Notes under the pieces: model-generated
What the model was told of the DNA's origin: nothing
Seen by the model: the letters and a program-made list of their open reading frames with translations, nothing else
Databases searched by the model: none
Made by a program: the position numbers and the translations under genes
DNA from: Anaerococcus obesiensis ph10
GTDB taxonomy: Bacteria; Bacillota; Clostridia; Tissierellales; Peptoniphilaceae
Assembly: GCF_000311745.1 (NCBI RefSeq)
Contig: NZ_HE978531.1
Location: 294,787-358,786, forward strand
Reading direction: 5' to 3'
DNA length: 64,000 nt
Shown here: positions 44,802 to 56,062 of the stretch, piece by piece
Numbering within the stretch: position 1 is the stretch's first letter
How the letters are laid out: every line of letters begins with the position of its first letter

Positions 44802-46795
44802 TGTTTGATAAAAAAGATTTAAAAGCTGTAAATGCAATAAGATGTTTATCAATAGCACAAATTGAAAAAGCAAATAGTGGCCATCCAGGTCTTCCAATGG
44901 GAGCAAGTCCTATGGCTTATGTTTTGTGGAATAAAATAATGAATGTTAATCCTAAAAAAAGCAATTGGCACAACAGAGATAGATTTGTTTTGTCAGCTGG
45001 CCATGGTTCAGCTATGCTTTACTCTCTATTACATTTATCAGGCTATGATTTGAGTATTGATGATTTAAAAGATTTCAGACAAATTGGCTCAAAAACTCCA
45101 GGCCATCCAGAAAGAAAACATACAGATGGTGTTGAAGTAACAACTGGTCCTTTGGGCCAAGGAATTGCAAATGCAGTTGGATTTGCAATAGCTGAAAAAC
45201 ATCTTGCTGCATTGTATAACAAAGATGGATTTAACATAGTTGATCATTATACTTATGCAATATGCGGAGATGGAGATTTGATGGAAGGAATTTCATACGA
45301 ATCAATGTCTTTAGCAGGTCATTTAAATTTAAATAAATTAATAATTCTTCATGATTCAAATGATATTTGTTTGGATGGAAATTTAAATACATCTTTTTCA
45401 GAAAATATTGAACAAAGAGTTAAAGCTCAAAATTGGAATTATATTAAAGTTTTGGATGGGAATAATCTTGAAGAAATTTATGATGCAATTAATAAAGCAA
45501 AAGAAAATAAAAATGGTCCAACTTTTATAGAAGTTAAAACAGTTATTGGTTATGGTTCAAAAAATCAAGGAACAAATAAAGTTCATGGTGCACCAATTGG
45601 AAATGACGATTTTATAGAAGCAAAAAAATTCTACAATTGGGAATATGAAGATTTTGAAATTTCAGAAGATGTTTATGATACATTCAAAGAAAATATTATA
45701 GAAAATGGTAAAAAATCATACGAAAAATGGGAAAAACTTTTAGCAGAATATAAGGAAAAATATCCAAAAGACTATAAAGAATATATTAATGGATTTGAAA
45801 GAAAATTACCAGAAAATTGGATGGAAGAAATCAAAAAATATTCTCCATCTGATGATAGTCTTGCAACAAGAGCTTCTAGTGGAGAAATAATCCAAGATTT
45901 AGCAAAAGTCACAAAAAATTTCTGGGGCGGAAGCGCAGATTTATTTTCATCTAACAAAACAAATATAAAAAATGCTGAAAGATTTTCAGACACAAATCCT
46001 TGTGGAAGAAATGTTTGGTATGGAGTTAGAGAATTTGCTATGAGTGTAATAGCAAATGCCATTGTAGCACACGGCGGAACTTTCCATCACGTTTCTACAT
46101 TTTTTGTATTTTCAGATTATTTAAAAGCAGGTTTAAGAATTTCAGCTCTTTCACAAATTCCTGTAACTTATGTTTTCACTCATGATTCTGTTGCTGTTGG
46201 AGAAGATGGACCAACACACCAACCAATAGAACAATTAGCAATGATTAGAACAATACCAAATGTAATAATGCTAAGACCAGCAGATGCAAATGAAGTTAGA
46301 CTTTCTTGGAAAATTGCTCTTGAAAGCAAAAATTGCCCAGTAGTTATAGCTTTAACACGTCAAAACGTAAGTAATCTTGAAGCTACACAAAATATTGATG
46401 ATATTTCAAATGGAGCCTATATAATTAAAGATTCTGATAAAGAAGTTCCAGATGGAATTTTAATTGCAACAGGTAGTGAAGTAGAATTAGCTTTACAAAC
46501 AAGAGATGAATTGAAAAAATCTGATATTGATGTAAGAGTTGTATCAATGCCATCAATGGAATTATTTAGAAAACAAGACCAAGCTTATAAGGAAAAAATT
46601 CTTCCAGCTAATGTTAAAAATAGAGTTTCAATTGAAATGGCAAGTTCATTTGGATGGAGCGAATTTACAGGAGATAAGGGAATAAATATTTCTATTGATA
46701 GATTTGGAATATCAGGTAATTTTAAAGATGTGCAAAAAGAATTAGGATTTACTAAAGAAGAGATAGCTAAAAAATATATAGAAAAATATAATTAA
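44801..46795 (+). CDS. tkt: Transketolase
   Basis: Thiamine-diphosphate enzyme moving two-carbon units in the non-oxidative pentose phosphate pathway. The 664-residue protein has the SGHPGLPMG motif near residue 25, GPLGQGIANAVG near 112, the thiamine-binding GDGDLMEGISYE near 153 and THDSVAVGEDGPTHQPIEQL near 460. With rpiB it supplies ribose 5-phosphate for prs, deoD and the nucleotide genes in this region. A long hairpin terminator follows. Confidence 0.96.
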   Translation: MFDKKDLKAVNAIRCLSIAQIEKANSGHPGLPMGASPMAYVLWNKIMNVNPKKSNWHNRDRFVLSAGHGSAMLYSLLHLSGYDLSIDDLKDFRQIGSKTPGHPERKHTDGVEVTTGPLGQGIANAVGFAIAEKHLAALYNKDGFNIVDHYTYAICGDGDLMEGISYESMSLAGHLNLNKLIILHDSNDICLDGNLNTSFSENIEQRVKAQNWNYIKVLDGNNLEEIYDAINKAKENKNGPTFIEVKTVIGYGSKNQGTNKVHGAPIGNDDFIEAKKFYNWEYEDFEISEDVYDTFKENIIENGKKSYEKWEKLLAEYKEKYPKDYKEYINGFERKLPENWMEEIKKYSPSDDSLATRASSGEIIQDLAKVTKNFWGGSADLFSSNKTNIKNAERFSDTNPCGRNVWYGVREFAMSVIANAIVAHGGTFHHVSTFFVFSDYLKAGLRISALSQIPVTYVFTHDSVAVGEDGPTHQPIEQLAMIRTIPNVIMLRPADANEVRLSWKIALESKNCPVVIALTRQNVSNLEATQNIDDISNGAYIIKDSDKEVPDGILIATGSEVELALQTRDELKKSDIDVRVVSMPSMELFRKQDQAYKEKILPANVKNRVSIEMASSFGWSEFTGDKGINISIDRFGISGNFKDVQKELGFTKEEIAKKYIEKYN

Positions 46796-46801
46796 TTTGT
46801 A

Positions 46802-46850
46802 GGGGACTGTTGCAGAATTATTTATTTATAATTTTGCAATAGCCCTTTTT
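46802..46850 (+). terminator. Long intrinsic terminator after tkt
   Basis: A long imperfect hairpin: GGG-CTGTTGCAGAATTAT pairs with ATAATTTTGCAATAGCCC, followed by five T. The stem tip resembles ends of some insertion sequences, but no element is present. Confidence 0.8.
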
Positions 46851-46852
46851 AT

Positions 46853-46881
46853 TTTAAAAATATTTTAAAAAGTGATATTAT
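46853..46881 (+). promoter_or_regulatory. Probable deoD promoter
   Basis: TTTAAA, a 17-base spacer and TATTAT preceded by TGA lie between the tkt terminator and deoD. The match is moderate in a very AT-rich stretch. Confidence 0.4.
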
Positions 46882-46912
46882 ATTACTAGAAATATAAAAA
46901 TAAGGAGTAATT

Positions 46913-47632
46913 ATGACAATACCAACACCACATATTTCAGCAAAAAGTAAAGATGAAATAGCAAATACAGTTTTGATGCCAGGAGATCCTTTAAGAGCTA
47001 AATATATAGCAGAAAATTTTCTTGAAGATGCAAAAGAATTTACAAATACAAGAGGAATGTACGGATATACTGGTTATTATAAAGGAAAAAGAGTTTCAGT
47101 AATGGGAAGTGGAATGGGAATTCCTTCATCAATGATTTATTTTAATGAATTATTTAATTTTTATGATGTCGATACAATAGTCAGAATTGGAAGTGCTGGA
47201 AGTATGCAAGAAAATATAAAATTACACGATATTGTTCTTGCAACAAGTGCTTGTAGTGAATCATCAATTAACGATAATTTATTTGGAAATATTCATTATT
47301 CTCCAACACCTGATTTTGATTTATTACTTGATGCATACAAAAAAAGTCAAGAATTAGGATACACAACTCACTGTGGTCAAGTTCATTCATCAGACCAATT
47401 TTATAGTGAAATGGATCCAAAAGTTTTTGAAAATTTACAAAAATATGGAGTTTTATGTGTAGAGATGGAATCTTATGGTCTTTTTACTGTAGCAAGAAAA
47501 TATGGAAAAAGAGCCTTAGGAGTTTTTACAATTAGTGATTCCTTAGTATCTAACGAATCTGATAGTGCAGAAAATAGACAAAGTGCTTATACACAAATGA
47601 TGACACTTGCTTTAGAAGTTGCACCAGAATAA
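46913..47632 (+). CDS. deoD: Purine-nucleoside phosphorylase (hexameric)
   Basis: Splits purine nucleosides with phosphate for salvage. The 239-residue protein of the DeoD hexameric type has TPHISAK at the start, the LMPGDPLRAK phosphate site near residue 22, VMGSGMGIPS near 64, RIGSAGS near 88, VEMESYGL near 179 and ISDSLVS near 204 with the catalytic Asp. An AAGGAG ribosome site is present. glmU follows after nine bases. Confidence 0.95.
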   Translation: MTIPTPHISAKSKDEIANTVLMPGDPLRAKYIAENFLEDAKEFTNTRGMYGYTGYYKGKRVSVMGSGMGIPSSMIYFNELFNFYDVDTIVRIGSAGSMQENIKLHDIVLATSACSESSINDNLFGNIHYSPTPDFDLLLDAYKKSQELGYTTHCGQVHSSDQFYSEMDPKVFENLQKYGVLCVEMESYGLFTVARKYGKRALGVFTISDSLVSNESDSAENRQSAYTQMMTLALEVAPE

Positions 47633-47641
47633 GGAGATTAG

Positions 47642-49018
47642 ATGTTAAAAAATGTAATACTTGCTGCTGGAGAAGGTACTAGAATGAAATCTAATACCTC
47701 AAAAGTTATGACTAAAATTTTAAATAGAGAGCTTATAACTTATATAGTTGATGCTTGCTCATTTGAAAATTCAAATACTATAATAATTGGTGGAAAAAAT
47801 AAGGATTTATTAAAAGAAAAATTTCCAAATATTGAAATAAAAGAACAAAAGATTGGAAAAGAATTCCCTTACGGAACAGCTTATGCTGTAAGTATGGCTA
47901 TTGATTTAATAAATGACGATGATGATTGTCTTATTTTAAATGGAGATATTCCACTAATTACAAAAAAATCTCTTGAAGATTTTATTGATTTTCATAAAGA
48001 AAATAACAATAGTCTAACTGTTATGTCAACAAAAGTTGATAATCCAAAAGGATATGGAAGAATAATACGAGAAAATAATAAATTCCAAAAAATTGTAGAA
48101 GAAAAAGATGCAAGCGAAAAAGAAAAAGAAGTAAATGAAATCAACGTTGGTATCTATGCTTTAAAAGGGATTGATCTAAAAAATTCTTTAAAAAAGATTA
48201 ACACTGACAACAAGTCCAATGAATATTATTTAACAGACTGTATCGAAATTTTAAATAATGAAGGAAAAAAAGTAGAAGCTTATATGTCTGACAATCCTGA
48301 TCAATTTTATGGAATAAATAATAAAAAAGAGCTAGCAAATGCTACAAAACTTTTAAGACAAAGAATTAATGATTATCACATGTTAAATGGTGTAATTATT
48401 GATAATCCTAGTATAGTAGATATTGAAATGGGCGTAAAAATTGGAAAAGATACTGTAATATCTGGTCCATGTAAAATTATAGGAAATACAGAAATTGGCG
48501 AAGATTGTATTATTGAAGGCTCATCTAGAATTGAAGATTCAATAATAAAAGATAAGGTTAAAATTGACAATTCTGTAATAGAAAAATCTTTTGTTGATCA
48601 AGGTACAGATATTGGTCCGTTTTCACATTTAAGACCTAAGGCTAAACTTGGCAAAAATGTCCATATTGGAAATTTTGTGGAAGTTAAAAATTCTAATGTT
48701 GATGATAATACAAAAGCAGGACACCTAGCTTATATCGGAGATTGTGATTTAGGTAAAGATATAAATATTGGTTGTGGAGTAATTTTTGTAAATTATGATG
48801 GTAAATTTAAGCATAGGTCAATTATTGAAGATGGAGCATTTATAGGATCAAATTCTAATATTGTAGCACCTGTTCATGTGAAAAAAGAGGGATATATTGC
48901 TGCAGGCTCAACAATAACAAAAGATGTTGACCAAGGAGAGCTTTCAATAGAAAGAGCTGAACAAAAAAATATATCTGGTTACGTTGAAAAAAGAAAAAAA
49001 GAGATTTGGAAAAGTTAA
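47642..49018 (+). CDS. glmU: Bifunctional UDP-GlcNAc pyrophosphorylase/GlcN-1-P acetyltransferase
   Basis: Makes UDP-GlcNAc for peptidoglycan. The 458-residue protein has the uridyltransferase domain (residues 1 to about 228) with LAAGEGTRMKSNTSKVM at the start and NGDIPL near 100. The left-handed beta-helix acetyltransferase domain (about 250-440) shows hexapeptide repeats, GPFSHLRP near 322 and NYDGKFKH near 380. An AAGGAG ribosome site is present. glmU-prs-pth-mfd is a common Firmicutes order, and the genes are closely spaced here. Confidence 0.96.
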   Translation: MLKNVILAAGEGTRMKSNTSKVMTKILNRELITYIVDACSFENSNTIIIGGKNKDLLKEKFPNIEIKEQKIGKEFPYGTAYAVSMAIDLINDDDDCLILNGDIPLITKKSLEDFIDFHKENNNSLTVMSTKVDNPKGYGRIIRENNKFQKIVEEKDASEKEKEVNEINVGIYALKGIDLKNSLKKINTDNKSNEYYLTDCIEILNNEGKKVEAYMSDNPDQFYGINNKKELANATKLLRQRINDYHMLNGVIIDNPSIVDIEMGVKIGKDTVISGPCKIIGNTEIGEDCIIEGSSRIEDSIIKDKVKIDNSVIEKSFVDQGTDIGPFSHLRPKAKLGKNVHIGNFVEVKNSNVDDNTKAGHLAYIGDCDLGKDINIGCGVIFVNYDGKFKHRSIIEDGAFIGSNSNIVAPVHVKKEGYIAAGSTITKDVDQGELSIERAEQKNISGYVEKRKKEIWKS

Positions 49019-49034
49019 AGGAGCAAAATTAAAA

Positions 49035-50021
49035 ATGAGTGAATGTTCAAGTTCATCACATATCAAAAGAGGCGATTTAGTTGTATTGGCAGGAAACTCT
49101 AATCCTGATTTAGCAGAAGCTGTTGCAAAATCATTGGGCATTAAATTAGGAGAAGTTGAAGTTAAAAAATTTGCAGATAGTGAAATTAATGTAAAAATTA
49201 ACGAAGCTGTAAGAGGCAAGGATGTATATATCATTCAACCTACTTCTTATCCAACAAACGACAATCTAATGGAATTATTAATTATGACAGATGCATGTAA
49301 AAGAGCATCTGCAGGTTATGTTAACCTAGTAGTTCCGTATTATGGCTATGCAAGACAAGATAGAAAAACTAGAGGAAGAGAACCAATTAGTGCTAAACTT
49401 GTAGCAAATCTTATGACTGTTTCTGGAGCTGATAGGGTTATAACAATGGATCTTCATGCTGGTCAAATTCAAGGATATTTTGATATACCTCTTGATCACT
49501 TTACTGCTATTAGATTATTGTCATCATATTTTAAAGAAAAAGCATTTGACAATCCAGATGAATATGTAGTAGTAAGTCCTGATTTAGGAGGAGTAACTAG
49601 AGCTAGAAGCTTTGCTGATTATTTAAAATTAACAATAGCAATAATTGAAAAAAGACGTCCAAGACCAAATGTTTCAGAAGTTATGAATGTAATTGGAGAT
49701 TTTGAAGGTAAACATTGTATTTTAGTTGATGATATTATTGATACTGCTGGAACTATTTGCAATGCAGCAAATTATCTAAAAGAACATGGTGCAAAAGAAG
49801 TTTCAATTGCTGCAACTCACGGTGTTTTAAGTGGAAATGCTTGCGAAAATTTAGAAAATTCTTGTGTAAAAGAAGTAGTTATTACAGATACAATAAAATT
49901 ACCTGAAGAAAAGAAAATTCAAAAAATCAAACAAATCTCAATAGCTCCTTTATTAGCTGAAGCTATAAATAGAATTAACACTTACGAATCAATAAGTGGT
50001 CTTTTTGAGGACGGTAAATAA
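49035..50021 (+). CDS. prs: Ribose-phosphate pyrophosphokinase (PRPP synthase)
   Basis: Makes PRPP, the substrate of PyrE in this window and of purine and NAD pathways. The protein has about 328 residues. Motifs are the VVLAGNSNPDLAEAVAKSLG start, RQDRKTRGREPISAK near 98, the Mg-binding MDLHAGQIQGYFD near 128 and the PRPP loop LVDDIIDTAGT near residue 229. The ATG at 49035 was chosen because the family sequence starts there and AAAGGAG lies upstream, although 11 bases away. Upstream in-frame codons lie inside glmU. Confidence 0.95.
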   Translation: MSECSSSSHIKRGDLVVLAGNSNPDLAEAVAKSLGIKLGEVEVKKFADSEINVKINEAVRGKDVYIIQPTSYPTNDNLMELLIMTDACKRASAGYVNLVVPYYGYARQDRKTRGREPISAKLVANLMTVSGADRVITMDLHAGQIQGYFDIPLDHFTAIRLLSSYFKEKAFDNPDEYVVVSPDLGGVTRARSFADYLKLTIAIIEKRRPRPNVSEVMNVIGDFEGKHCILVDDIIDTAGTICNAANYLKEHGAKEVSIAATHGVLSGNACENLENSCVKEVVITDTIKLPEEKKIQKIKQISIAPLLAEAINRINTYESISGLFEDGK

Positions 50022-50023
50022 AA

Positions 50024-50608
50024 ATGTATTATATTGTAGGCTTGGGTAATCCTGGTATACAGTATGAGAACACAAGACATAACGCTGGCTTTATAACTAT
50101 TGATTATTTAGCTAGAAAATATAGTATTGATGTAAGAAAAATTAAATTTAAATCTTTAATTGGCCAGGGAGTAATTTCTGGCCATAAAGTTATGCTTGTA
50201 AAACCTCAAACTTATATGAATAATTCAGGAGAAGCTATTAGAGAAATATATAAATATTTTGATTTTGACCATGATAAACTAATAGTTATTTATGATGATA
50301 TAGATATTGATTTTGGAAGTATTAGAATAAGAAAAAAAGGTTCAGCTGGAACTCATAATGGAATGAAGTCAATTATTTACAATCTAGAATTTGATGATTT
50401 TCCAAGAATAAAAGTTGCAGTTGGAAAAAAACCTTCATATATGGATTTGGCGAATTTTGTATTAAGTGGATTTTCAAAACAAGAAGTTAAAATCATTGAA
50501 GAAGAAGTAAAGCTTGCAAGTGATGCTATAGAGATGATTTTAGAAGAAGGAATAGAAAAAACTATGAGTATGTTTAATTCAAAAAGGCTAGTTGAAGATA
50601 ATGAATAG
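50024..50608 (+). CDS. pth: Peptidyl-tRNA hydrolase
   Basis: Releases tRNA from prematurely ended peptidyl-tRNA. The 194-residue protein has GLGNPGIQYENTRHNAGF at residues 5-22 (catalytic His and neighbouring Asn), PQTYMNNSGE near 65, and IYDDIDIDFGSIRIR near 90 with the catalytic Asp. It starts two bases after the prs stop and overlaps mfd by eight bases. Confidence 0.95.
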   Translation: MYYIVGLGNPGIQYENTRHNAGFITIDYLARKYSIDVRKIKFKSLIGQGVISGHKVMLVKPQTYMNNSGEAIREIYKYFDFDHDKLIVIYDDIDIDFGSIRIRKKGSAGTHNGMKSIIYNLEFDDFPRIKVAVGKKPSYMDLANFVLSGFSKQEVKIIEEEVKLASDAIEMILEEGIEKTMSMFNSKRLVEDNE

Positions 50609-53600
50609 CCTTATTAATGAAATTTATAATATTAGTCAAGTTAAGGAAATAATTGAAAATTATAAAAAATTATCTCCAATATTTTTACATGGCCTAACTG
50701 ATGAGAGCAAGGCTCATATTTTTCAAACTCTATTTACTTACACCGGAAAAACATTAATTATTATTTGCGAGAATGAAAAAAAAGCAAAGTTAATGTGTGA
50801 TGACATTAATTCTTTGCAAGATGATTCTTGTATGTATTTTCCATCAACTGAAATTAACTATTACAATATTAAAAATTTAGAAAATAATAATGAAATAAAT
50901 CGAATTGAAGTTTTAACAAAGCTTATTAATGAGGATAAGTTTATAATTACTACTACTTTAGATGCCTTAAGAAATAAATTAACTCCAAGAAAAATTTTTA
51001 AAGATAAGTCATTTAAAATTTATATTGATAGTGAATTAGATTTAAGAGAGGTAAAAAAATCATTTATAGAATTAAATTATGATTTTACAAAATTAGTTGA
51101 GTCAAAAGGAGAATTTTCTATTAGGGGCTCAATAATAGATTTTTGGCCTATAGAATATGATAATCCTATAAGAATAGAATTATTTGATACAGAAATAGAT
51201 TCAATGAGATTTTTTGATAAAGACACTCAAAGATCTCTTGAAAATATTGATGAAATAATAATTAGACCAACAAAAGAGTTAATTTATGATAAAAATGATT
51301 ATCAGAAAATAATTGAATTAATAAAAAAAGATATAAAAAATATATCAGATTCAAGTAATTCTACAAAATTAAAAGATAAATATAACCAAATAATTTCTTA
51401 TCTCAGTGATAGTTTATATATCGCAAATGAAGATTTAATTACTCCCTATAGAAATGAAAATTTTGATGACTTTTTTGATTATTTAGATAAAGATTCAATA
51501 TTTCTTTTTCAAGATTTAAATAGGTCAATTGACAATTTTTCACAAGATAAGGAAAAATCAGATCTAGATTTTACAAATCAGTTAGAAAATGAGGAAATAT
51601 TTCCATCATTTAAAAATATTAAAATAGATATAAATAAAATTTTTACTAATATCAAATCTTATCCTATAATAAATTCTTCAAGTTTATTAAAAAACAATAA
51701 TATAATAAAAGCAAAAAAAATTATTGAATTAAAATCTATTGAGCAAGAAAATTTTAATAAAAATATTGAAAATTTCATTTTTAATATTAATTCTTTAATT
51801 AAAAATAATGAAAAAGCTATTATTTTTGCATCTGATAAAAAATCTCTAGAAAGTATAAAAGAAATTTTTAATGAAAATAATATTGGAAATTTTTCTATTG
51901 GTCTAGATTCTGATTTAAATAATACTAATATAATCTTAACTGAAAATTCTTTATCAAGAGGTTATATTTTCACTGACAAAAAAATAAATGTATATTCTCA
52001 TAGGGATATTTTTGGTAAAGATAAATTTAAGAATAAAAAAACAAGAAAGAAACAAGTAAGCGCTAAAGATATAATTAATTATTCTGATATAGAAATTGGC
52101 GATTATGTAGTTCATGAAAATAATGGTATTGGTATATATAAAGGAATATCTAAAATTGAAGTAAATAATACCAAAAAAGATTATTTTGTAATTGAATACA
52201 AGGGAAATGATAAAGTATTTGTTCCTGTTGACCAAATGGGTTTAGTTAGTAAATATATTGGTAACAAAGGGGACAAGCCAAAAATTTCATCACTTGGAAG
52301 TAATCAATGGAAAAAAGCTAAACAAAGAGCAAAAAAAGCTGTAGATGAAATAGCAGATGATTTGGTAGAACTTTACGCAAAAAGATCAAAAGCCAAGGGA
52401 CGTGCTTTTAGTGAAGATACAACTTGGCAAAAAGAATTTGAAGATTCTTTTATTTATGAAGAAACGGATAGCCAAGTAAGATCTATTAATGAAATTAAAG
52501 ATGATATGGAAAATATCAAACCAATGGATAGACTTCTTTGTGGAGATGTTGGTTATGGAAAAACTGAAGTAGCTTTAAGAGCTGCATTTAAAGCAATAAT
52601 GGACGGCTATCAAGTTTGTTTTTTAGTACCAACTACAATTCTTGCAAGTCAACATTATTCTACAATGAAAGAAAGGTTTAAAGATTATCCTGTCGAGTGT
52701 GCTTTATTATCTAGATTTGTAAGTAAAAAAGAACAAGATAAAAATATAAAAAATTTAAAATCAGGTAAAATTGATATTATTGTAGGAACTCATAGGTTAC
52801 TATCAAATGATATAAAATTTAAAAATCTTGGCTTGTTAATTATAGATGAAGAGCAAAGATTTGGTGTAAGACATAAAGACAAACTAAAAAAATTAAAAGA
52901 AAATATTGATGTTTTAACTTTGTCTGCTACGCCAATTCCAAGAACCTTACAATTATCATTAACTGGGATAAGGGATATGTCAACTTTGGATGAACCTCCA
53001 GAAAGAAGACTTCCTGTAAATACTTACGTATTAGAATATGATTCATCAATTATAAAAAGAGCTATCGAAAAAGAGCTTGATAGGGATGGGCAAGTATATT
53101 TTGTCTATAATAGAGTTTATAATATCGAAAAAATTTACAATGAACTTGTTGAATTAATACCAGATGCAAATATTGCTATCGCTCATGGGCAAATGTCTGC
53201 AAAAAATCTTGAAAAAATAATGGAAGATTTTGTGAATGGGGATATTGATATACTTCTTGCCACAACAATCATTGAAACTGGTATGGATATACAAAATGTA
53301 AACACAATTATAGTTTATGATTCTGACATGATGGGACTTAGTCAACTTTATCAATTGAAAGGACGAATAGGTCGATCATCTAGGTCTTCTTATGCTTATT
53401 TTACTTATGCCAAAGGAAAAGTTTTAACTGAAATAGGTGAAAAAAGATTAAAATCAATTAAAGATTTTTCTGACTTTGGTAGTGGTTATAAAATTGCTAT
53501 GAGAGATTTAGAACTTAGGGGCGCAGGAAATATTTTAGGTGAAAGCCAAAGTGGGCAAGTAGAAGCTATTGGATATGACTTATATGTTAAATTCTTGCAA

Positions 53601-54095
53601 CAAGCTGTTAATAAAGCAAGCGGAAAAGAATTTAAATCTAGCGATTTAAATGACGTATATATTGACTTGAAAGTGGATGCTTATATTCCAGAATCTTATA
53701 TAGAAGATCAAGGACAAAAAATAGAAATGTACACCAGAATATCAAGAATTGAAACTTTGGAAGACTATAGTTTTCTTGTTGAAGATTTGATTGATAGGTA
53801 TGGAGATATTCCATTAATGGTTGACAATATAATGTACGTATCATTGGTAAAATCCCTTGCTGATAAATTAGGTTTTGATGAAATTAGAGAAGTAAAAAAT
53901 GAAATAATAATATCTTATGACGATAGAAATAAATTTACTTTTGAGCAATTATCTCAAATTAATGAAAATTATCACGGAGAACTTTCATTTGACCTTTCAC
54001 AAAATCCAGCTTTTAAATTACCAAATAAAAATACAAAACTGTTAGACTGTTACGAATTATTAAAAGTTATTAAAAATGTTAAGGAGAAAAAATGA
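50601..54095 (+). CDS. mfd: Transcription-repair coupling factor
   Basis: Removes stalled RNA polymerase and recruits UvrA. The protein has about 1164 residues. It has a UvrB-homology N-terminal part, the RNA polymerase-interacting domain near 490-560 ([16 protein letters not shown]), and a RecG-like translocase with Walker [16 protein letters not shown] near 645, [18 protein letters not shown] and a C-terminal QLKGRIGRS, plus a C-terminal TRCF domain. The ATG at 50601 is preferred to an upstream TTG at 50592. The stop overlaps prsA as ATGA. Confidence 0.95.
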   Translation: MNSLINEIYNISQVKEIIENYKKLSPIFLHGLTDESKAHIFQTLFTYTGKTLIIICENEKKAKLMCDDINSLQDDSCMYFPSTEINYYNIKNLENNNEINRIEVLTKLINEDKFIITTTLDALRNKLTPRKIFKDKSFKIYIDSELDLREVKKSFIELNYDFTKLVESKGEFSIRGSIIDFWPIEYDNPIRIELFDTEIDSMRFFDKDTQRSLENIDEIIIRPTKELIYDKNDYQKIIELIKKDIKNISDSSNSTKLKDKYNQIISYLSDSLYIANEDLITPYRNENFDDFFDYLDKDSIFLFQDLNRSIDNFSQDKEKSDLDFTNQLENEEIFPSFKNIKIDINKIFTNIKSYPIINSSSLLKNNNIIKAKKIIELKSIEQENFNKNIENFIFNINSLIKNNEKAIIFASDKKSLESIKEIFNENNIGNFSIGLDSDLNNTNIILTENSLSRGYIFTDKKINVYSHRDIFGKDKFKNKKTRKKQVSAKDIINYSDIEIGDYVVHENNGIGIYKGISKIEVNNTKKDYFVIEYKGNDKVFVPVDQMGLVSKYIGNKGDKPKISSLGSNQWKKAKQRAKKAVDEIADDLVELYAKRSKAKGRAFSEDTTWQKEFEDSFIYEETDSQVRSINEIKDDMENIKPMDRLLCGDVGYGKTEVALRAAFKAIMDGYQVCFLVPTTILASQHYSTMKERFKDYPVECALLSRFVSKKEQDKNIKNLKSGKIDIIVGTHRLLSNDIKFKNLGLLIIDEEQRFGVRHKDKLKKLKENIDVLTLSATPIPRTLQLSLTGIRDMSTLDEPPERRLPVNTYVLEYDSSIIKRAIEKELDRDGQVYFVYNRVYNIEKIYNELVELIPDANIAIAHGQMSAKNLEKIMEDFVNGDIDILLATTIIETGMDIQNVNTIIVYDSDMMGLSQLYQLKGRIGRSSRSSYAYFTYAKGKVLTEIGEKRLKSIKDFSDFGSGYKIAMRDLELRGAGNILGESQSGQVEAIGYDLYVKFLQQAVNKASGKEFKSSDLNDVYIDLKVDAYIPESYIEDQGQKIEMYTRISRIETLEDYSFLVEDLIDRYGDIPLMVDNIMYVSLVKSLADKLGFDEIREVKNEIIISYDDRNKFTFEQLSQINENYHGELSFDLSQNPAFKLPNKNTKLLDCYELLKVIKNVKEKK

Positions 54096-55111
54096 ACAAA
54101 AGACTTATAGCCTTAGTTTTAGCAACAAGTTTTGCATTAAGTGCTTGTGCTAATGATGGAGCAAAAGACAAAAAAGACAACGGATCAAATGAAACTCAAA
54201 CTTCAGAAAGTGCAAAAGGAGAAAAATTACCAGATGATGCAGTAGCATTAGTTGGTGGCGAAAAAATCACAAAAGATTCTTATAAAGATGAAATGAGTTT
54301 TTATTCTGCAATGCTTGCAAGCAGACAACAATTAAAACCTTCAATTGTTCAAATGCTAGTTCAAGATAAACTTATAGCAGATGATATGAAAAAAAATAAT
54401 GTAAAAGTTGATGATAAAGCTCTTGATGACAAATTTTTACAATATGTTCAACAATTTGGTGGACAAGAAAAATTTGATAAAATGCTTGAAGATTATAATA
54501 TGAGCAGTGATAAATTTAAAGAAACAATTAAAAAAGATGAAATTTATCAAAAACACAGAGCTTGGTTTGAAGAAAAAAATCCAGTAGATGAAAAACAAAT
54601 TAAAAAATATTATGAAGAAAATAAAGATACTCTATCTCAAGTTAAAGCAAGCCATATTTTAGTAGCTGACGAAGCAACAGCAAAACAAGTAAAAGAAAAA
54701 CTAGATAATGGAGAAGATTTTGCAAAACTTGCAAAAGAATATTCAAAAGATACTGCTAATGCAGAAAAAGGTGGAGATTTAGGATACTTTACTAAAGATA
54801 AAATGGTTAAAGAATTTGCAGATAAAGCTTTTTCTATGAAAAAAGATGAAGTTTCTGATCCTGTTAAAACTTCTTATGGATACCATATAATAAAAGTTAC
54901 AGATAAAAAAGATTCTCCAGAAGCATTAAAAGATGAAATTTCTAAAACCTTAAATGATAAAAAATATTCTGATTACCTAACAGACCTATTTAACAAAGCA
55001 AAAGTAGTAACAGAAGATGGTCCTCAAAAGAAGGAAACAAAAAAAGAATCAAAAACATCTGATAATAAAAAAGATGAAAATAATAAAGAAAATTCCAATA
55101 GTAATAATTAG
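54092..55111 (+). CDS. prsA: PrsA/SurA-like lipoprotein peptidyl-prolyl isomerase
   Basis: Extracytoplasmic foldase for secreted proteins. The 339-residue protein has a lipoprotein signal with lipobox LSAC (Cys near residue 19), a SurA-like N-terminal helical domain (about 45-165), a parvulin-type PPIC domain (about 185-275, with [21 protein letters not shown] and [10 protein letters not shown]) and a Lys/Glu/Asn-rich tail. AAGGAG precedes the ATG. It lies at the end of the mfd operon, and its 3' end overlaps a shorter paralogue. Confidence 0.93.
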   Translation: MNKRLIALVLATSFALSACANDGAKDKKDNGSNETQTSESAKGEKLPDDAVALVGGEKITKDSYKDEMSFYSAMLASRQQLKPSIVQMLVQDKLIADDMKKNNVKVDDKALDDKFLQYVQQFGGQEKFDKMLEDYNMSSDKFKETIKKDEIYQKHRAWFEEKNPVDEKQIKKYYEENKDTLSQVKASHILVADEATAKQVKEKLDNGEDFAKLAKEYSKDTANAEKGGDLGYFTKDKMVKEFADKAFSMKKDEVSDPVKTSYGYHIIKVTDKKDSPEALKDEISKTLNDKKYSDYLTDLFNKAKVVTEDGPQKKETKKESKTSDNKKDENNKENSNSNN

Positions 55112-55975
55112 TATTTCTTTAATTTTACTAAGTTCTTGTTCAAAAAAATTTGATAAGGATAAGTATGTAGCTGTTGTTAATGATGAAGGAATAAGCAAAG
55201 AATTATTTGAAAAAGAATTAAGTTATTATCAAAAATTTTATTTAAAAAAATATGGGGATAAATTCTTAGATTCTAAATCTAAAAAGGGAGATTCTAATTA
55301 CAAAAAATTAGAATCTGAACTTTTAGATTCTTTAATTATGGATCAAGCTATGCTTGATGATTTGAAAAAAAATGGAATCAAAGTAACAAAAAATGATTCT
55401 CAAGAAATAATCGATAAAATAAGCCAAGAAATTTCATCAAAGGATTCACTAATTGAAAATGTAAAGTCATTTGGTGTTACAGAAGATGAATTTGAAGAAA
55501 TTTCATATCAAGATTCAATTAGAAAAAACACTATGATTATTTTTTAAACAATAATAAGGTTAAAGATTCTAAAATTTTAAAATATTATGAAGATAATAAA
55601 AATCTCCATAAAAAATATAAGTATGATTGCTTGATTTTTGATGATAAAAAAGAAGCTATAAAAATAAGGTCTAATATTAAAAATTCTGATGATTTTAAAA
55701 ATAATCTTAAAAATAAAGTTAGAAATTATGATATTTATAGGTCTGAGTTCGTTTATAACGATGATAATTTGCTTAAAGAATCATCACTAACCAAGGCAAA
55801 CGAAATAAGTAATGTATTCAAATACAAAGATTCATACATAATTTTAATGGTTAATTCAATAAATAATAACAAAAAAAGTCTTTTGCTTGATGCAAAAGAA
55901 TTATATTTAAGAAACGAATATAATAATTATTTGAAAAATCTTATAAAAAATTCAAATATCAAGCTTTTTATTTGA
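55074..55975 (+). pseudogene. Second PrsA/SurA-like lipoprotein, frame-shifted
   Basis: Paralogue of the preceding prsA. ATG 55074 gives a lipoprotein signal with lipobox LSSC (residues about 18-21). The N-terminal helical domain follows, then the frame ends at TAA 55546-55548. In the -1 frame the sequence continues as KKHYDYF...ILKYYEDNK, aligning with QKHRAWF...IKKYYEENK of the intact prsA, and runs to 55975. One extra A in run 55523-55528 restores about 300 residues. The second half is divergent and lacks the GGDLG motif of an active parvulin domain, so it may be a chaperone without isomerase activity. No clear ribosome site. Confidence 0.8.
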
Positions 55976-55982
55976 AAAACGC

Positions 55983-56011
55983 TTGAAATAAATAAAATAT
56001 ATATGTATAAT
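55983..56011 (+). promoter_or_regulatory. hup promoter
   Basis: TTGAAA, a 17-base spacer and perfect TATAAT lie 51 bases before the HU gene, starting just after the preceding stop. Confidence 0.8.
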
Positions 56012-56062
56012 CTTACTTAGAGTTAAGCAGAATAGATTAAGATTGATTTATAAGGAGGATAT

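Noticed and set aside
46802-46850. Transposable element at the tkt end
   Set aside because: No transposase, no flanking duplication and a normal T-tract, so it is best read as a terminator.
51954-52235. Minus-strand frame opposite mfd with hydrophobic product
   Set aside because: Ile/Phe/Tyr-rich because of AT bias. It has no ribosome site and mfd is intact over this stretch.
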